Source: Hydnum rufescens UP504 (Eukaryota; Basidiomycota; Agaricomycetes; Cantharellales; Hydnaceae). Taken from it: a stretch of DNA of 64,000 nucleotides. The position numbers were made by a program, and so were the translations under genes. Shown here in pieces: positions 22,895-33,897 of this stretch (its first letter is position 1; the number at the start of each line of letters is the position of its first letter). The DNA lies in NCBI GenBank assembly GCA_014904985.1, contig MU129018.1, positions 142,544-206,543 on the forward strand, given 5' to 3'. The notes beneath the pieces were generated by a model. It saw only the letters and a list, made by a program, of their open reading frames with translations, was not told the origin of the DNA and ran no database searches.

Positions 22895-23657
22895 ATGGCC
22901 CTTAACGATCTAGCCTCGTACATTGGGGAGAGTCCTAACGCCCACGTCATTCTCTTGAAATGGTGCAAGGATTTGAAAGGGGTTCCCCATGAGTTCTTAC
23001 TCCTGAATGTTGAACTCCAAAGCCCCGATAGGAGGACCTTGTGGCTGCGACTTGACAGGCGATCTCATCGAGATACGACTGCCTCCCAATTGATCTCTTC
23101 AACTTCTGCGTCAGCAGACACTGTGAGTGTTCTCGATTCCTAGTGTAGTCCATGTGTCAGAGAGGCTACCTCCGCTGACGAATGTGCCGCGATACCCCAG
23201 GCAACCGTCTGCGGGACCGAAGAGTCCCTGTTCGATAGCACGCGGCATCGCATCGAAGTTCACACCGCATTCGCGACCCCCCACCTTTGGAGACCTTACG
23301 AGATCTGTTATTCATCTTGATGGAAGAGTCTCCTAATTACAAACTAATTCCGGTGCGTATCAGCCTTCCGGTTCGGGCGTGATATACTGATATGATTGTA
23401 TTCAGGAGAACTGCATCTTTTTCTGCTCGGTGATATATGAGAATCTGGTTTCCCTTGGTGGAGGAATGAACATTGGCACGCCGAGAATATTCTCCATGTC
23501 CCTTGCCCCCACAGTGCGAGCGAAGATCAAGAGCCGGAGGCAAACGTACGTGTTTATCCTTCCGACACCCCCTCGATTATCTCCCCTGAGTCGCCCATCC
23601 TCCTATGCAGCCTTCCCTCGTAGCACGAAGACGTTCCCTACGAGTCTTATGATATAG
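22895..23657 (+). CDS. ENC-FF family protein X2 (one possible frameshift)
   Basis: This is the best copy of an unnamed fungal family; I recall similar hypothetical proteins from Agaricomycetes but cannot name a function. Model: exon 1 22895-23122 (ALNDLASYIGE, then WCKDLKGVPHEFLLL and TLWLRLDRRSHRD), intron 23123-23200, exon 2 23201-23352 (SLFDSTRHRIEVHTAFATP, then LETLRDLLFILMEESPNY), intron 23353-23405, exon 3 23406-23657 beginning ENCIFFCSVIYENL. Both introns have GT..AG borders, and the exon 2 to exon 3 junction restores the characteristic ENC-FF motif. A run of six C at 23277-23282 breaks the frame within exon 2; the homologous place in X4 is one base longer and open. This may be a real frameshift or a homopolymer error. 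Confidence 0.5.
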
Positions 23658-23659
23658 AT

Positions 23660-24034
23660 AGTAGTTCTTTCCCCCTTCATCCGGGAGTCACGGTCGGAAA
23701 GATGTAGACGACGGATCAATGGCTTTATCGATACATTTTGTCACAAAACACTTTGCCTCCACGCTAATCCAACCACAGGATCCAACATGCTTGGAACCGT
23801 ATCACCGTAATTTTATGCATAGCGGGCAGGGTAGATGCGAAGATGTTCAGTCAACCAAGTACGAAACGTACATGTCTCTGCTTTTTCTGTGGTCAATTAT
23901 TCTGGTTTCTGTTGGCCCGACAGGATGAATCTTTCAGGATATGTACGTATATGTCTGCCAAATAATGTATTATATAATGCGTCGCTGCTGCTCGCAAGGT
24001 ATTTTTGAACAAAAAAGGTCATCAATAAAGATAT
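23660..24034. other. Intergenic, no gene seen
   Basis: A+T-richer spacer between X2 and the LTR-like element. Only short unrelated open frames were found. Confidence 0.4.
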
Positions 24035-25000
24035 TTGATTTCTTGGGGATTTTTGAGCATCTAGCACGCTCACACCAAGAACTTGGCCCTATTTTGGAGC
24101 CTAAAATGGCCGCCACCAGGAAATTTCGGCATTATGAGGTATATTTCCATTGGGAGAGAATACCCTAAATGAGGTTTTTTAAGCCGCGAAAGGAAAGAAA
24201 GAGTCATTGGTATTGGCGGCATGGGTCTGCAGCCGATTCCGATTGGCATTTAGCCTATCTCCATATCCCTGATCCGTCATGTATATAAGCCGACCATTCC
24301 TTTCGACAATCGCCATGGTGATGAACACTGCACACTTCATGGTCCTGTGAAAGCATCACGTAACGCTTTTATTCGGTTGCCCAACCTGAGAAATAACCCC
24401 TTGGGTGGGCCCCCGGGTAGAACGGCTTTCAGATAGGCTATGCAGAGAAAATTCCACGGTCCAGGCCAGGGAAAAAAAAGGAGATAAAGGGCTCACCCGC
24501 TTATGGCAAACAAGGAAATGAAAATAAATCCCAAACTTGTTATTGGGTAATAAGTGGATCATTAACACGCTGGGTAGCTCTCAAAGCCCTCGTTTTCGCC
24601 TAATCCGTTGCAGGGGGAGGGATTATTAATTTCTTACCTTGGATCGGCGCTAAATTTCCTTCACACACTGGAGATGCATAGGCGAAAAAATGGAACCGTA
24701 TTATGCCGTCAGGGGTGCCCAGTGGCGAGTGTGTCGACTCGAAGTGAGGAGTATGCGGGGGGTAAATTTCAAGCAATACTGTCGACTGGACCGATTCGGG
24801 TTCAAGGGCAAGCCACAATCCGAATCGGGTGAGCGGAACGCCAAGAGTGAATTAAAGGATATAAAAGGAGTGACCCCTGTTTGGCTTTCACCCCATCAGA
24901 GAATCCAACCACTCCACAAATATAAAGCTTCTCGAATTCGCCAGAGGCTCCAGACCGCTTCGAAATCCTCCGGAGCCTCCAGAAGGGGTCATATGCCCTG
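24035..25000 (+). mobile_element. LTR-like element, copy 2
   Basis: Plus-strand partner of 14390-15085. Shared landmarks in order: CATCTAGCACGCTCAC (about 24058), GGTATATTTCCATTGGGAGA (about 24138), AATCGGGTGAGCGGAAC (about 24822), GGATATAAAAGGAG (about 24858) and CCAGAGGCTCCAGACC (about 24941). This copy is roughly 300 bp longer, with an extra segment (about 24190-24700) that contains its own TATATAAG at about 24281. No coding region for retroelement proteins is present. It is best read as a solo LTR or LTR fragment; boundaries are approximate. Confidence 0.5.
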
Positions 25001-25089
25001 GGACAGGGCCGGTTACCTAAGGAGACGACCGGCTGCCCCGGTGTACAGCCGACTCATTGGGACATCAGGACAGGCGATGTCTGGCGATT

Positions 25090-25715
25090 AGTTCCAATGA
25101 AACCCCAAAATCGCACCGAAAGACGGGAGAGGGGGAGAGAGGGAGAAATCTTGATTGTATACCGCGTCGGCGGACTCCGCGGAGGGCGGCCCACTGGGAC
25201 GCTAACTAAGGAAGGTACGGTGGATAACCACATGGGCAGGGCGTTATATCTGCGGGGAGGGAGGTTGGGGCCGGGGGTTGATGTGGCGATCAATGGTAGT
25301 GAGCGAGACAAGAGAGAGGGAAAGGACCAAGCATAATGAGACAGAATGTGTGGACAGAGGGGGCATAATTATCTCTGTAATTACTATTTTGAGGGTGTGT
25401 TGGCGTCGGGGGGTGTGTAACTTGTGTCTGGGGCTGCAGTACATCGCAAGAAAGGAGGCTGGCGTCGGATGCAAACTGGAAGCTCGGGCCGCTCCCAGAT
25501 ACAAAAAGGAAAGCAACACTAGTTCAATCAGCGCAGCCCTCGCTTCTTTGCTCCTTCGTGGGCTCAAATTACCACATCCCCTGCGGATATCTCACAGATG
25601 TAAAGCCGTGGGACCACGTATTCGACTCGCTGGCTTCAACTTCCATACGCACTCGGCTCCACCGGGGGCATTTTACTATTTCGGAAAGTTCTGATGCCTG
25701 GATATGGGAATAGTG
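25090..25715. other. Intergenic, purine-rich, no gene recognised
   Basis: The sequence around 25118-25150 and 25255-25330 is strongly G/A-rich on the plus strand, which gives long but low-complexity open frames. No domain or repeat partner was noted. Confidence 0.4.
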
Positions 25716-25718
25716 TGT

Positions 25719-25827
25719 TCAGGCAAATGGGAATACGTATTCAGGTAGATTCGGATGTGCATCAGGCAAATGGGGATATGTATCCAGGAAAATGGAGATG
25801 TGCATCCAGGTAAATGGGGATGTGCAT
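25719..25827. repeat. 22-bp minisatellite, five units
   Basis: Tandem units start at 25719, 25741, 25762, 25784 and 25806, each close to YCAGGNAAATGGGGATGTGCAT; the second unit is 21 bp. A degenerate sixth unit may precede at about 25696. The repeat sits just before sequence that is homologous to the region downstream of K2 and copy F. Confidence 0.85.
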
Positions 25828-26346
25828 TCAAGTATAAGTAGTTCAAGGGTCGTTCGTAGAGAAACCGGATGCACCCCCCTCAGTGTTGATCGTAATGATT
25901 GGATGGTAGATAGGGTGGATCCATTATCCCTCATGCACTACAAATATGTGTGTAGGTACAAACCCCGGAACTCTCGTAGATTCTTTGCTATAGGCAAATC
26001 ACATACGGATTCTTTGGGAAGACGAACCCTAGATTCCATTCCCAAGGCAAAATCATGAACCCGAGGCCCTCCGGCCAACGAGGCAGTTAACGTGTCAACT
26101 ACCATTCCTGGACGCCTCTACTCACCTATCTTGCCCGATCAATACTGCATGCAGTGGTTACATCGATGCTTAATATGATCAATTTATCCACCCAATCCTC
26201 ATGCACCTCTTGATTGCCGCCGGTGCCCAGCTTCACGAGTCACAGGATGATGGAACTTGAGATTGGAGAGATTAATACTGGTCAGTATGAGAACGACTTG
26301 TATATCATATAACACACTCAGTATATCACGTGCTCATCGCTGCAAA

Positions 26347-27741
26347 TCAGGTAGCAAGGGAAGGGCCGTGAACCTGAAAGATCGAGGAGACGAGAGGGAC
26401 AGGAGGGGGGCATTCCATCTCTATCTCACCATATAATGGCTCTGATTTTAATACATGGGGTTGTCCATAGTCCGTGCATGAATCTGCGCTTGTGGCGCCA
26501 AGCCTACCGGCTCTAGACCGATTCAGGTCGAAGAGGGTGATGTTCCACACATAGTGTTCAAGCGTCCAGTGTATGAGTTGCCTTCCACTCACCTGGTAAG
26601 CTAATCCCAGGTCATTGTGAAATAGACATCCTTTGACCAGACTTCCCAGGGTATCGCCAAAGCATCTCCATACATGGGAAAGCGATGAAGAGAAGATGGA
26701 GGAACTAGGAATTGGACTTCCTCTGAGGATAGGAAGTCATCGACATGCCAATGGACGGTAAGATAAGAATTGTCCTCAGCCAGTGGGAAGAGAATGGCGA
26801 ACGTTCCGCGAGGCTCCTGTGATCGATACCGTGCGACAAACGCACACATGAGTTCCCGGGACGCCAAAGACTTCCAGCATCTTCGGGAAGATTCGGACGC
26901 GGCACGCAAAATGATGCTTTATGGACAGGTGGAGCTCCTGGGGATTCCATGCGGATCTCATCAACTTCGACGGCCCCTTGCTGCTGCACAACCACAATAG
27001 ATGTGGGACCTAAAAAATTCGAAAGGACAACATCTGGGCCAGGTGTACATCTCCACGTCTAACATCTGGGTAGGGATAATCAAAAATATCCAACGGCAAT
27101 GGAGGAAACAGCACACATCATCATCAGTCATCCAGTCCCATATTTCCAATCTGAGCTCATGGTGGGAATGTGATGTGACTCCGAGCAAACGACCATGACT
27201 CGGACCATGAGGTACACCGAGCCTATAGGAACCGAAAAAAGTGTGACTTGCAGCTCTTGGATGAGGACTATTGTCAGGAAGTGTGAGGAGATCGAGTGTC
27301 CATTTCCGACACAGAATGCCTTGCGTGAGATCTTGTGATCGAACGTTGCAAGGATTCCTTGACAGAGTACACAGAAGTGATCACGCACAGATGGGGCATC
27401 TAGGTGAGATTCCACCCAGTATAGAGTGTTCCAGGCGTCGATGTGCTCTTCAAGCTGATATAGGCGTGTGGCGGCGATCACAAGGGCACCAAGAGATCTT
27501 GAACCATCAGTGTAGCCGAGCATGTCCAGTTTGATGAAGTACTGGAGTACGATCGAGCTCTCAACGACATGCTTGAAGTATGAGCATACCTGCAAGTACT
27601 TCAAAATTCCGAAATGAAGAGCAGGGAAAACGGGTGACGACTCACCGCGCGCATTTGGCAACCTGATGTCCCTTCGAGAAGTCTGAAAATCCGAGTGAGT
27701 ATCTCAGGAGGAAGTGTGAATAGACTGAGACTAGCACTCAT
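26347..27741 (-). pseudogene. F-box protein FB4 (internal deletion and frameshift)
   Basis: Exon 1 (27741-27646) encodes LFTLPPEILTRIFRLLEG, a textbook F-box. A 56-nt intron (27645-27590, GTGAGT..GCAG) joins it in phase to VCSYFKHVVESSIVLQYF. The exon continues through YQLEEHIDAWNTLYWVESHL to about 27330. The WTLEDFAFPI and DPSNNLL block present in FB1 is missing, and a 1-nt deletion near 27195 shifts the frame inside the VRVMGPLLGV region. C-terminal blocks (GAPPVHKASFCVPRP about 26920; the tail with GEIEMECPPPVP about 26410) remain readable. K4 faces it. The F-box itself is intact, but a full-length product is unlikely. Confidence 0.65.
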
Positions 27742-27879
27742 AGGTGCAGTGTCTGAGCAAATACATGGTTGAGTCAAGAGGGCCTTCATGAGCTAGACAC
27801 CGCAAAGCTTTTGCTTCCGCTTGGTCCCGCGGTGGGACATTTATGCGATTTCGCGCAGATACCGGAACTTGACCTGATC

Positions 27880-28700
27880 CTGCTCGGGCACCGTAGTGAC
27901 CGGCCTTCAAAGGCAGGTGCGTTAGTTGGCCTTGGTGGTTTTTCCGCGCGTCAGTAGCTATTTTAAACAATGCTCTCATCGGTTGATTCCCTTCGCAGTG
28001 GCACGCCTCGGCCCTCGATATGTGGAAACAGTTCGGTCCTTGTATTACCTTTGTTCATTGTGCGATTGTCGGTGACACACCATCCTCCCGCAAGGGGCCT
28101 GCAGCGGCATGGCCCACTCGTCCTCAGGATTCACTTGTGATTTGCTTTCAAGCATGCCATGCGGCGTGCATCAGCGTCAAGGGCAGGGTTGTTTTATCGA
28201 CATACGTGAGCTCGTTTCTGATGGTTGTGTTCAATTCCTAGCGTAAATATGTGTCGCTCCAGTATCATATGGATCTCCACGCTCAATCTGAAAGATTCCT
28301 CTCCAGGAACCGCGGTTCACTCCCCTCTATTGTTTGCTTCCCGCCTCCACCGGGGATCCAGTGAGTCGCTACCGTGATAAAGAGGGAAATGAAGAACCGC
28401 GCCATTATATTCTCGACCTACCGGGGGGACCACACCCAATCTTTGAGCAATAAGTCCTGACCTCGCCGTTTTGTAACCTGTACATTGATGGGACGGAATG
28501 TCAGCAGAAGGTTTTGGTCACGACTGATCTGCGTTTCCGGAAACAAGATTTCGTGCTTGGTTTCGAGAATGGCAGTGCCCATGAGTTCATCCGTTATCGT
28601 TAGGTCTGCTACACACTTTTGGAGACTCAATTTTTTCTTTAATGGGTGTGCAGAGATTCGCTTCGGTGGTTTTTCAGGGATGAGGAATAGGCATACGTAG
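27880..28700 (+). pseudogene. Diverged HSPA12-like Hsp70 remnant K4
   Basis: It begins with a readable adenosine-motif exon, ALVGLGGFSARQ (about 27920-27957), matching LLLVGGFSANEYLF of copies A-I. Then come a GNSSVLVLP block (about 28030), a degenerate YRDKEGNEEPRH exon (about 28370) and the final exon QDFVLGFENGSAHEF (about 28545). Stops and frame changes separate the parts. The GGFSARQ motif is shared with K5 and supports the view that the K set is one paralogous lineage. Confidence 0.6.
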
Positions 28701-28789
28701 CTTCACCCTTCTCCGCACCCCATGTAGGTAAATCCAAAGTTCGTGAAGGATCAGAGGCGTGCCGGTAGTAGTTTAGCACAGGAACCCTG

Positions 28790-29400
28790 TGTCAATTCGA
28801 ATACCCAAGAATGAGAGGGCTCGTGTTCTCCCTCTGTGGGAATGGTGATAGTATTTGATGCAGATAATGTCGGTAGGTGCGATTAATCTCCCACAGGGGA
28901 AGAGAATCGAAAATAAATGCTTCCCGGCTCCGGTAACACTCCAAGGGACATGCCATTATGTATATTCCCTTATTGGTCCACCGGGAGGTGACAATTCAGG
29001 GGAGCACCGGAACTCCATTCTGGTGCTGCATCTGGAGACGCCGAAGAAGGATCATGCAATGGTATGGTAAAGCGAGATTTTCAAGCTCTCTCAGCGGGCT
29101 AGTTCCGTGGGGTCGTTGGAAGACTTCACAGGACATGAACGCCCTGTCTCTGAAGGCCTCTCCTGAGTTACAGGGCCTACAATCCCTTGCAAGGAATGTA
29201 TTGGTGCTCTGGTCATTTGTGTTTAACGGCCCTTCGGTCCTGAGTGCATGCGTGGATAGGAAAGGATCAGTTTCTGCTTGCTTGAACTGTGTAGAACGCC
29301 CACTTCCTTGGGTTGCTCCCTCTTGGATACGGCATGTGTTGTCAGGCATATTGTTGATGTTGGGATTCTAGGAATTACTGTAATAGGAGGGATAACCACT
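28790..29400. other. Conserved block S, copy 3
   Basis: Follows K4 as S follows K1 and K3. Shared segments run from AATGAGAGGGCTCGTG (about 28810) to CCCTTGCAAGGAATGTATTG (about 29190). A frame reading GEHRNSILVLHLETPKK (about 29000-29050) has counterparts at 43870 (VEHRDSALVLHVHHPKN) and 63750 (VQYRDSTLVLHVHQAKK), so a short coding exon is possible here. I do not recognise its family. Confidence 0.45.
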
Positions 29401-30070
29401 CGACTTGAGACCTAGGGATAACGTAATCAAGTGGTTAGGGTTTAACGACTGGATGCACTGCGATCAATCGGCCGGGCGAATCATCCTATTTCACGCGGTG
29501 AGCTGCTTTACACCTCGTTCCTGAACGGCAACTGCGCCGAATGGCGTCAGTTCGACATCGCAATGATACAATTTTCCAATCGAGGCCCCAGAACCTCAAC
29601 CGAAATGAATCTAGCGGCACCGCGCCTCCGATTTCATCTACAGTATCATCATCTGAATATTAATACGGCTATGTGGGGAGCTGGAGCCGGGGCCTGAAAT
29701 TCTCAGAAAGCTAGGTATCAGCCCCGAGAGCTTTTGGTGTTGCCGCAACGAAGTTCGCTTGCGCCGCGAGGTCGAGTGGTGGCCCCGAAGTGAAATCGAT
29801 CGAGACTTAATTGATCCTGATAGCGTGCGGCCCGCAGCAAGTGTGAACCAGGAATCTGGCGGGGGTAATTAGAGTGTACTCACGCTAAGTCTAACAAAGC
29901 AGAGTGCCATGTCACAACTATGGCATCTGTGGGGGGGTTTGCTCTCTGTTTCTGTGTTAAGATGTCACGCCTGAAGAGCTGACGCAGTGTTGGGAGGTTT
30001 CTGCTATATATGCCACAATATCATGGGTGGAATGGCCTTTGCCGTGTCACACGTCCTCAGACCCATTTTC
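29400..30070. other. Upstream region of copy D, shared with copy I
   Basis: No gene. The stretch aligns with 57340-58070 upstream of copy I, for example around TTTCACGCGGTGAG (about 29497, compare 57495) and GCGCCTCYGATY (about 29623). The D-type Hsp70 genes were therefore duplicated with at least 700 bp of their 5' region. Confidence 0.5.
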
Positions 30071-30142
30071 TTTGCCAACTGACTGCATTTGTCATGGAGA
30101 ATTTCCTTTGCCAACTGACTTCATTTGTCATGGAGAATTTCC
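30071..30142. repeat. 36-bp direct tandem duplication upstream of copy D
   Basis: Two head-to-tail units (30071-30106 and 30107-30142) differ at one base (GACTG against GACTT). Each contains TTGCCAA and GAGAATTTCC. It lies about 150-220 bp before the ATG of copy D. No corresponding duplication was noticed in the region upstream of copy I. Confidence 0.85.
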
Positions 30143-30241
30143 TTTGCTAGAAAAATATAAGTGACAGGGCAGATTATCCTGTGAGCCAGATCCCTGGTTT
30201 ACCAAAGCTCGTGGCTGTGTATCCTCTTTCCTGCGTGCGGG

Positions 30242-30247
30242 TATAAA
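30242..30247 (+). promoter_or_regulatory. TATA box of copy D
   Basis: TATAAA in the context GGGTATAAAGCACAAG, 48 nt before the ATG at 30295. The same context precedes copy B, and a near variant (GTATATAAGCACAG) precedes copy F. Confidence 0.6.
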
Positions 30248-30294
30248 GCACAAGTAATCCCCATGGCATTTCCAGCTACTTTATCTTCCTCTAT

Positions 30295-33200
30295 ATGGGT
30301 TCCTCATCTTCTCGTCTTGGGCAGTCTTCTCAAAAACGAAAGCAGAGTGCCGGAGTGCCTTTAGAATCTGCCTCTACCAAGCATCCCCGCTCACCACCGA
30401 TCAACTCAGGCTCCCGGAGCACTCGCCCCCAGAACGCGTCAAATCCCTCTATGCATGATCCAGCTTATACAAAGATAGGTCAACAGTACCTCACTGCGCC
30501 CCAGTATCCTACTTTGTCTATCCTTGATGAGAGGTCCACAAGGGTACACAGCACTGTTGATCCTCAGCGCGCATCTCCGCTTCAACCAGTTCCATTTCCC
30601 GAATATATTCCAGATCCTCATCGACCCAGCCCCTCCATTCACCTGCCAGAAGTTTATCCTCCACCTGACCCCGTGGCGGACAGTCTCTCTTGCGACACTG
30701 AATATTTTGTTTCTATCGACTTAGGCGCGGCATACTCAGGCGTTTCGTATGCTACCTCAATGTCTGGAAAGGTCCATCCGATACTCGCGTGGTCCGGATC
30801 CAGTCGTTCCTTGTCCAAGATTCCTACATGCCTGGTCTATGATTCTCTGGGGCACATCCGAGCTTGGGGCCTAGAGGCAATGGATATAAGTTTGAGGAAA
30901 GGATGGGTACGCCACGAATGGTAAGCTGTTTTTTTACTTCCCCTAATGTGATGGGAAGACATGAATTAAATTGGATTAACAGGTTCAAGTTATGGCTGAA
31001 TCCAAGCTCGGTGCCAAAGACCATACTCGAATCGAGGTTCTTGCAGGTGGAGTTCGCTTCATATATCCCTTTCAACCGCTTCTGATTCACCATATTTTAG
31101 GCCCCCAAAAATATTGTGGCTCCGGTGGCAGATTATCTTTCTTGCATATGGGCAGTGCGCGCAAATTATTCCAAATTTCTCACCACCTCCTAACCCTAAT
31201 TCCCATCCTTAGTACACGAAGAGGCAGATTCAGCTAGAACATGGCTCATGTTCATTAAGTACGCTGCATATTCTCCTGTTTTCGAGAGCTGAATTTTGAT
31301 TATCGCCAGGCCATGCCGAGGTATACCTAAGTACGCTACAATTCTCGTTTTCCCCGCTTCACCACTGATTTGCATATATTCCAGCCATTCCCTCGTCGTT
31401 GGATTTGCGCGCATCGTCCATTCTTCGGGAGGCTGCGATTAAAGCGTGACTACAGTCCACTTATTGATCCCGTGCCCAGCTGATGCTGCTGTATCCAGAG
31501 GCCTAGTTGTTCAAGATTCTGAATCTGAAGACATCTATTGGGAGCAGCGACTCCACATCATTCCGTGCGATAACTTGTTTCTTTGCGATATCAGATAGCA
31601 TATTCACGCCTGCACGGCGGACGCTTAGAGAGACGGAAGCTTCCGTAATTCGTTCCGTCTTTTCGCCTGCGTTCAAATCCCAGTGGGAGGGCCTCACGAT
31701 ATGCGATGCAGGTGGAGCCACTGTTGTACGTTCTCGACTATTCCTCTCTGGAACATGCTGCTTATCTAAAACCCTTTAGGACTTGGCTACATACCATGTC
31801 GTGCGAGCCCCGGGAGCCCCTAAAATCGTAGAGGCCGCTCCACGCTCTGGATCTACTCCGGATCTTTATTTTTAGACTTGCGTTTTCGCGAGCTCGTGCA
31901 GGAGCGTCTCGCTGCTCATCCGGAACATCTGGATGAAGCGAGCCTAGCGCACTTTGTGCAGTCATTTTCGCGATCAGAGAAGTTGGATTACAAAGGCGCT
32001 GAGCACGATACAAGGCTGTTTCGATTCAGGTGCCTTCATGGTGGAGATTTGGGTGAGCAGCGTTGCCCTCCGCTGGTGTTCGCTCCAAGTTAATGCTGTT
32101 CTAGATGATCCTGCCGTTGGGCTTGACCATGGCGAATTAGTCATCGCCGGGGACGTTCTCCGCCGCGAGGTGTTTGATCCTGTTGTAGAACAAGTGAACA
32201 CTCTTTCTTTCTCTTTGAGAAAGACCATCATACAGATATCATTTTCTGTTCTATCCAGGTCCTTGGCTCTATTGCCGCTCAAGTGCGGGCTTCAAAAGTC
32301 CGTCTGGACGTATTGCTTCTCGTTGGCGGTTTCTCTACAAATGAATATCTCTTTCAACGCATAATCGTTGGTCATAATCTCTTTCAGCTCCATTGCTCAA
32401 ATCACCTACCCATCATTTTTTATAGCAACAATTCGGTTCCAGTATTGGATCGATCATACGTCCAGCTGATGGAGACACAGCATGGTGTCGCGGTGGAGTT
32501 CGATTCGACGTTGGTTCTCCCATCTCTTCTGTAATTCAACCGCAGAATGTGTTCAGGCGCGTTGCGCTGTCCACTGAGCTGGAAGACAGGACAATGAGGC
32601 CAGCGTACATCACAAACGTTGCAGGTAGATCGTTCTGTGAGTACAGGTGAGTTGCAATAGGCTCTTTGGTCCGCCGCTTTGAATTCTGAATTCTGTTTTT
32701 AATTCTCTAGAGTGGAATATATCGTCAGGAGAGGTGCGAGTGTCGTGAAGGGACGCAGGAATGAGCTCCGAGTGCGCAAACTTTGCACCTCGCAATATGG
32801 TATGTATTTCTGCATTAAATGTGGAGCATTCCTCTCGAGTGATTGTGGCTCACCGCTGTTAATTATTCAGATCGTACCCTCGACATCGTGCTGTGCACCT
32901 CGAATGGTGAGGAAAGCAATCGGTACTTCGACCAAGAGCAAGGCGAGGAATTGTGCCGTTGTCATATTGACCTCGGGACGTATCCAAGCTTCCTGGAACA
33001 AGTGGAGACCTCACCGTTTGGGAACTTCTACGTTGGTGGGTGTGAATATCATTGGAGCGTTGTTGTGGCGATCGACGCGTATCTTTGGCGTAGATTTCGT
33101 CCTTGGGTTTGAGATGGACACCGCGGGTGAGATTGTCATCTCTTGCCTCTCCTACAACGCTAGCGGAACTGATGCTGTTCTTAATTGGGGCATAGAGATT

Positions 33201-33365
33201 CGATGTGTGCTCCTTTACAACGGGGTGGGTGTGGACCGTCGCCTGTCATCCTTGTCGTCATCTTTTCCCCCCTCTTTAATATGCCTCTTTGCCGTTGACC
33301 ATCATTCTTGGATGGTTAGGCGTAATGGATCTCTTGCTCACCACGTCTCAAAGATGTATCCGTAA
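30295..33365 (+). pseudogene. HSPA12-like Hsp70 copy D (one 1-nt deletion)
   Basis: The exon plan is the same as copy I: 30295-30920, 30983-31046, 31101-31154, 31213-31258, 31385-31445, 31499-31564, 31629-31725, 31780-32052, 32105-32193, 32259-32366, 32426-32646, 32711-32799, 32871-33035, 33094-33365. All internal exons except exon 8 have exactly the lengths found in copy I, and all introns have GT..AG borders. It starts MGSSSSRLGQS (MGxxxS), then a Pro-rich leader with PEYIPDPHRPSPSIHLPEVY, then SIDLGAAYSGVSYA. Later motifs: ICDAGGATV joined to DLATY across intron 7, and LLLVGGFSTNEYLF. Exon 8 lacks one base near 31850 relative to every other copy (RSGSYCGSLF becomes RSGSTPDLYF and a stop), so the ORF is broken unless that base is a sequencing error. 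The C-terminus is also shifted after LLYNG. Confidence 0.8.
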
Positions 33366-33379
33366 ATGCGAGAATTCTT

Positions 33380-33640
33380 GGAGATCGTGCCAGAGGAAAA
33401 TGAATCCCAGAGCCAACCGACGAGGCAATCGATATCTCGACCGACGTAGTCCTGATTCCCCGCTTTGCCGCCGAACGGCTTCGCAGAATTCGGCTTCTTG
33501 GGTGAATACAATAAGACTCACGGCCGTGTTCATCATAACCCACATATACGCAAATGTGCCCTGCCGAAAGGCGGTCTCCAAAGTGAAATCTAGCGGTCGG
33601 AGGTGGCGTTAACGGACAGAATTACAGTTGGCGTCGTTCC
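33380..33640 (-). other. Conserved block V, copy 3
   Basis: Lies just beyond the 3' end of copy D and is homologous to 37445-37720 and 61200-61480. On the minus strand it can be read with GIRTTSVEISIASSVGSGIH and PLARSPRILAF, the counterparts of the frame seen in the 52.5 kb copy. No family is recognised. Confidence 0.4.
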
Positions 33641-33897
33641 TACCTAGGAATATAGGTTCCGCCGTTGCGTCAGGGTATTCTTTTTTTCAGAAATTCGCAT
33701 CCGCCGGGGCTCGGAACTGGAAAGAATCGGATTCCGGTTCGGCATCACCCGTTGTTTGATCATTGGATCACTTGGTTTGTCCAGGCACTTGGCTCCCATC
33801 GGGATATCCCCCCACCCAAAGTCTAGCTTGGCGAGATCGGCAATGTATCTTTCAGTATTAATGCACGTGTTCTTTTCCATCACTTTTGTTCGACGGT

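Noticed and set aside
22947..23153. Minus-strand open frames across X2 and related loci (for example 48369-48689)
   Set aside because: They run antisense to the X exons, are not conserved as proteins between copies, and the plus strand gives splice-consistent frames with the ENC-FF motif.
23941..24168. Small ORF at the start of the LTR-like element
   Set aside because: The matching part of the inverted copy at 14935-15085 does not keep this frame, so the similarity is nucleotide-level only.
25719..25827. Possible CRISPR-like array
   Set aside because: The units are contiguous 22-bp tandem repeats without spacers in a eukaryotic sequence; it is a minisatellite.
31441..31500. Apparent in-frame stop after REAAIKA in copies A, D and F
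   Set aside because: The stop lies inside a 53-61 nt intron (GT..AG) whose removal joins AIKA to GLVVQDS in phase, so it is not a lesion.
31507..31779. Open frame of copy D starting MFKILNLKTSIG
   Set aside because: Its first half is an out-of-frame reading of exon 6 and intron 6; the real frame is GLVVQDSESEDIYWEQR joined by splicing to ETEASVIRS.
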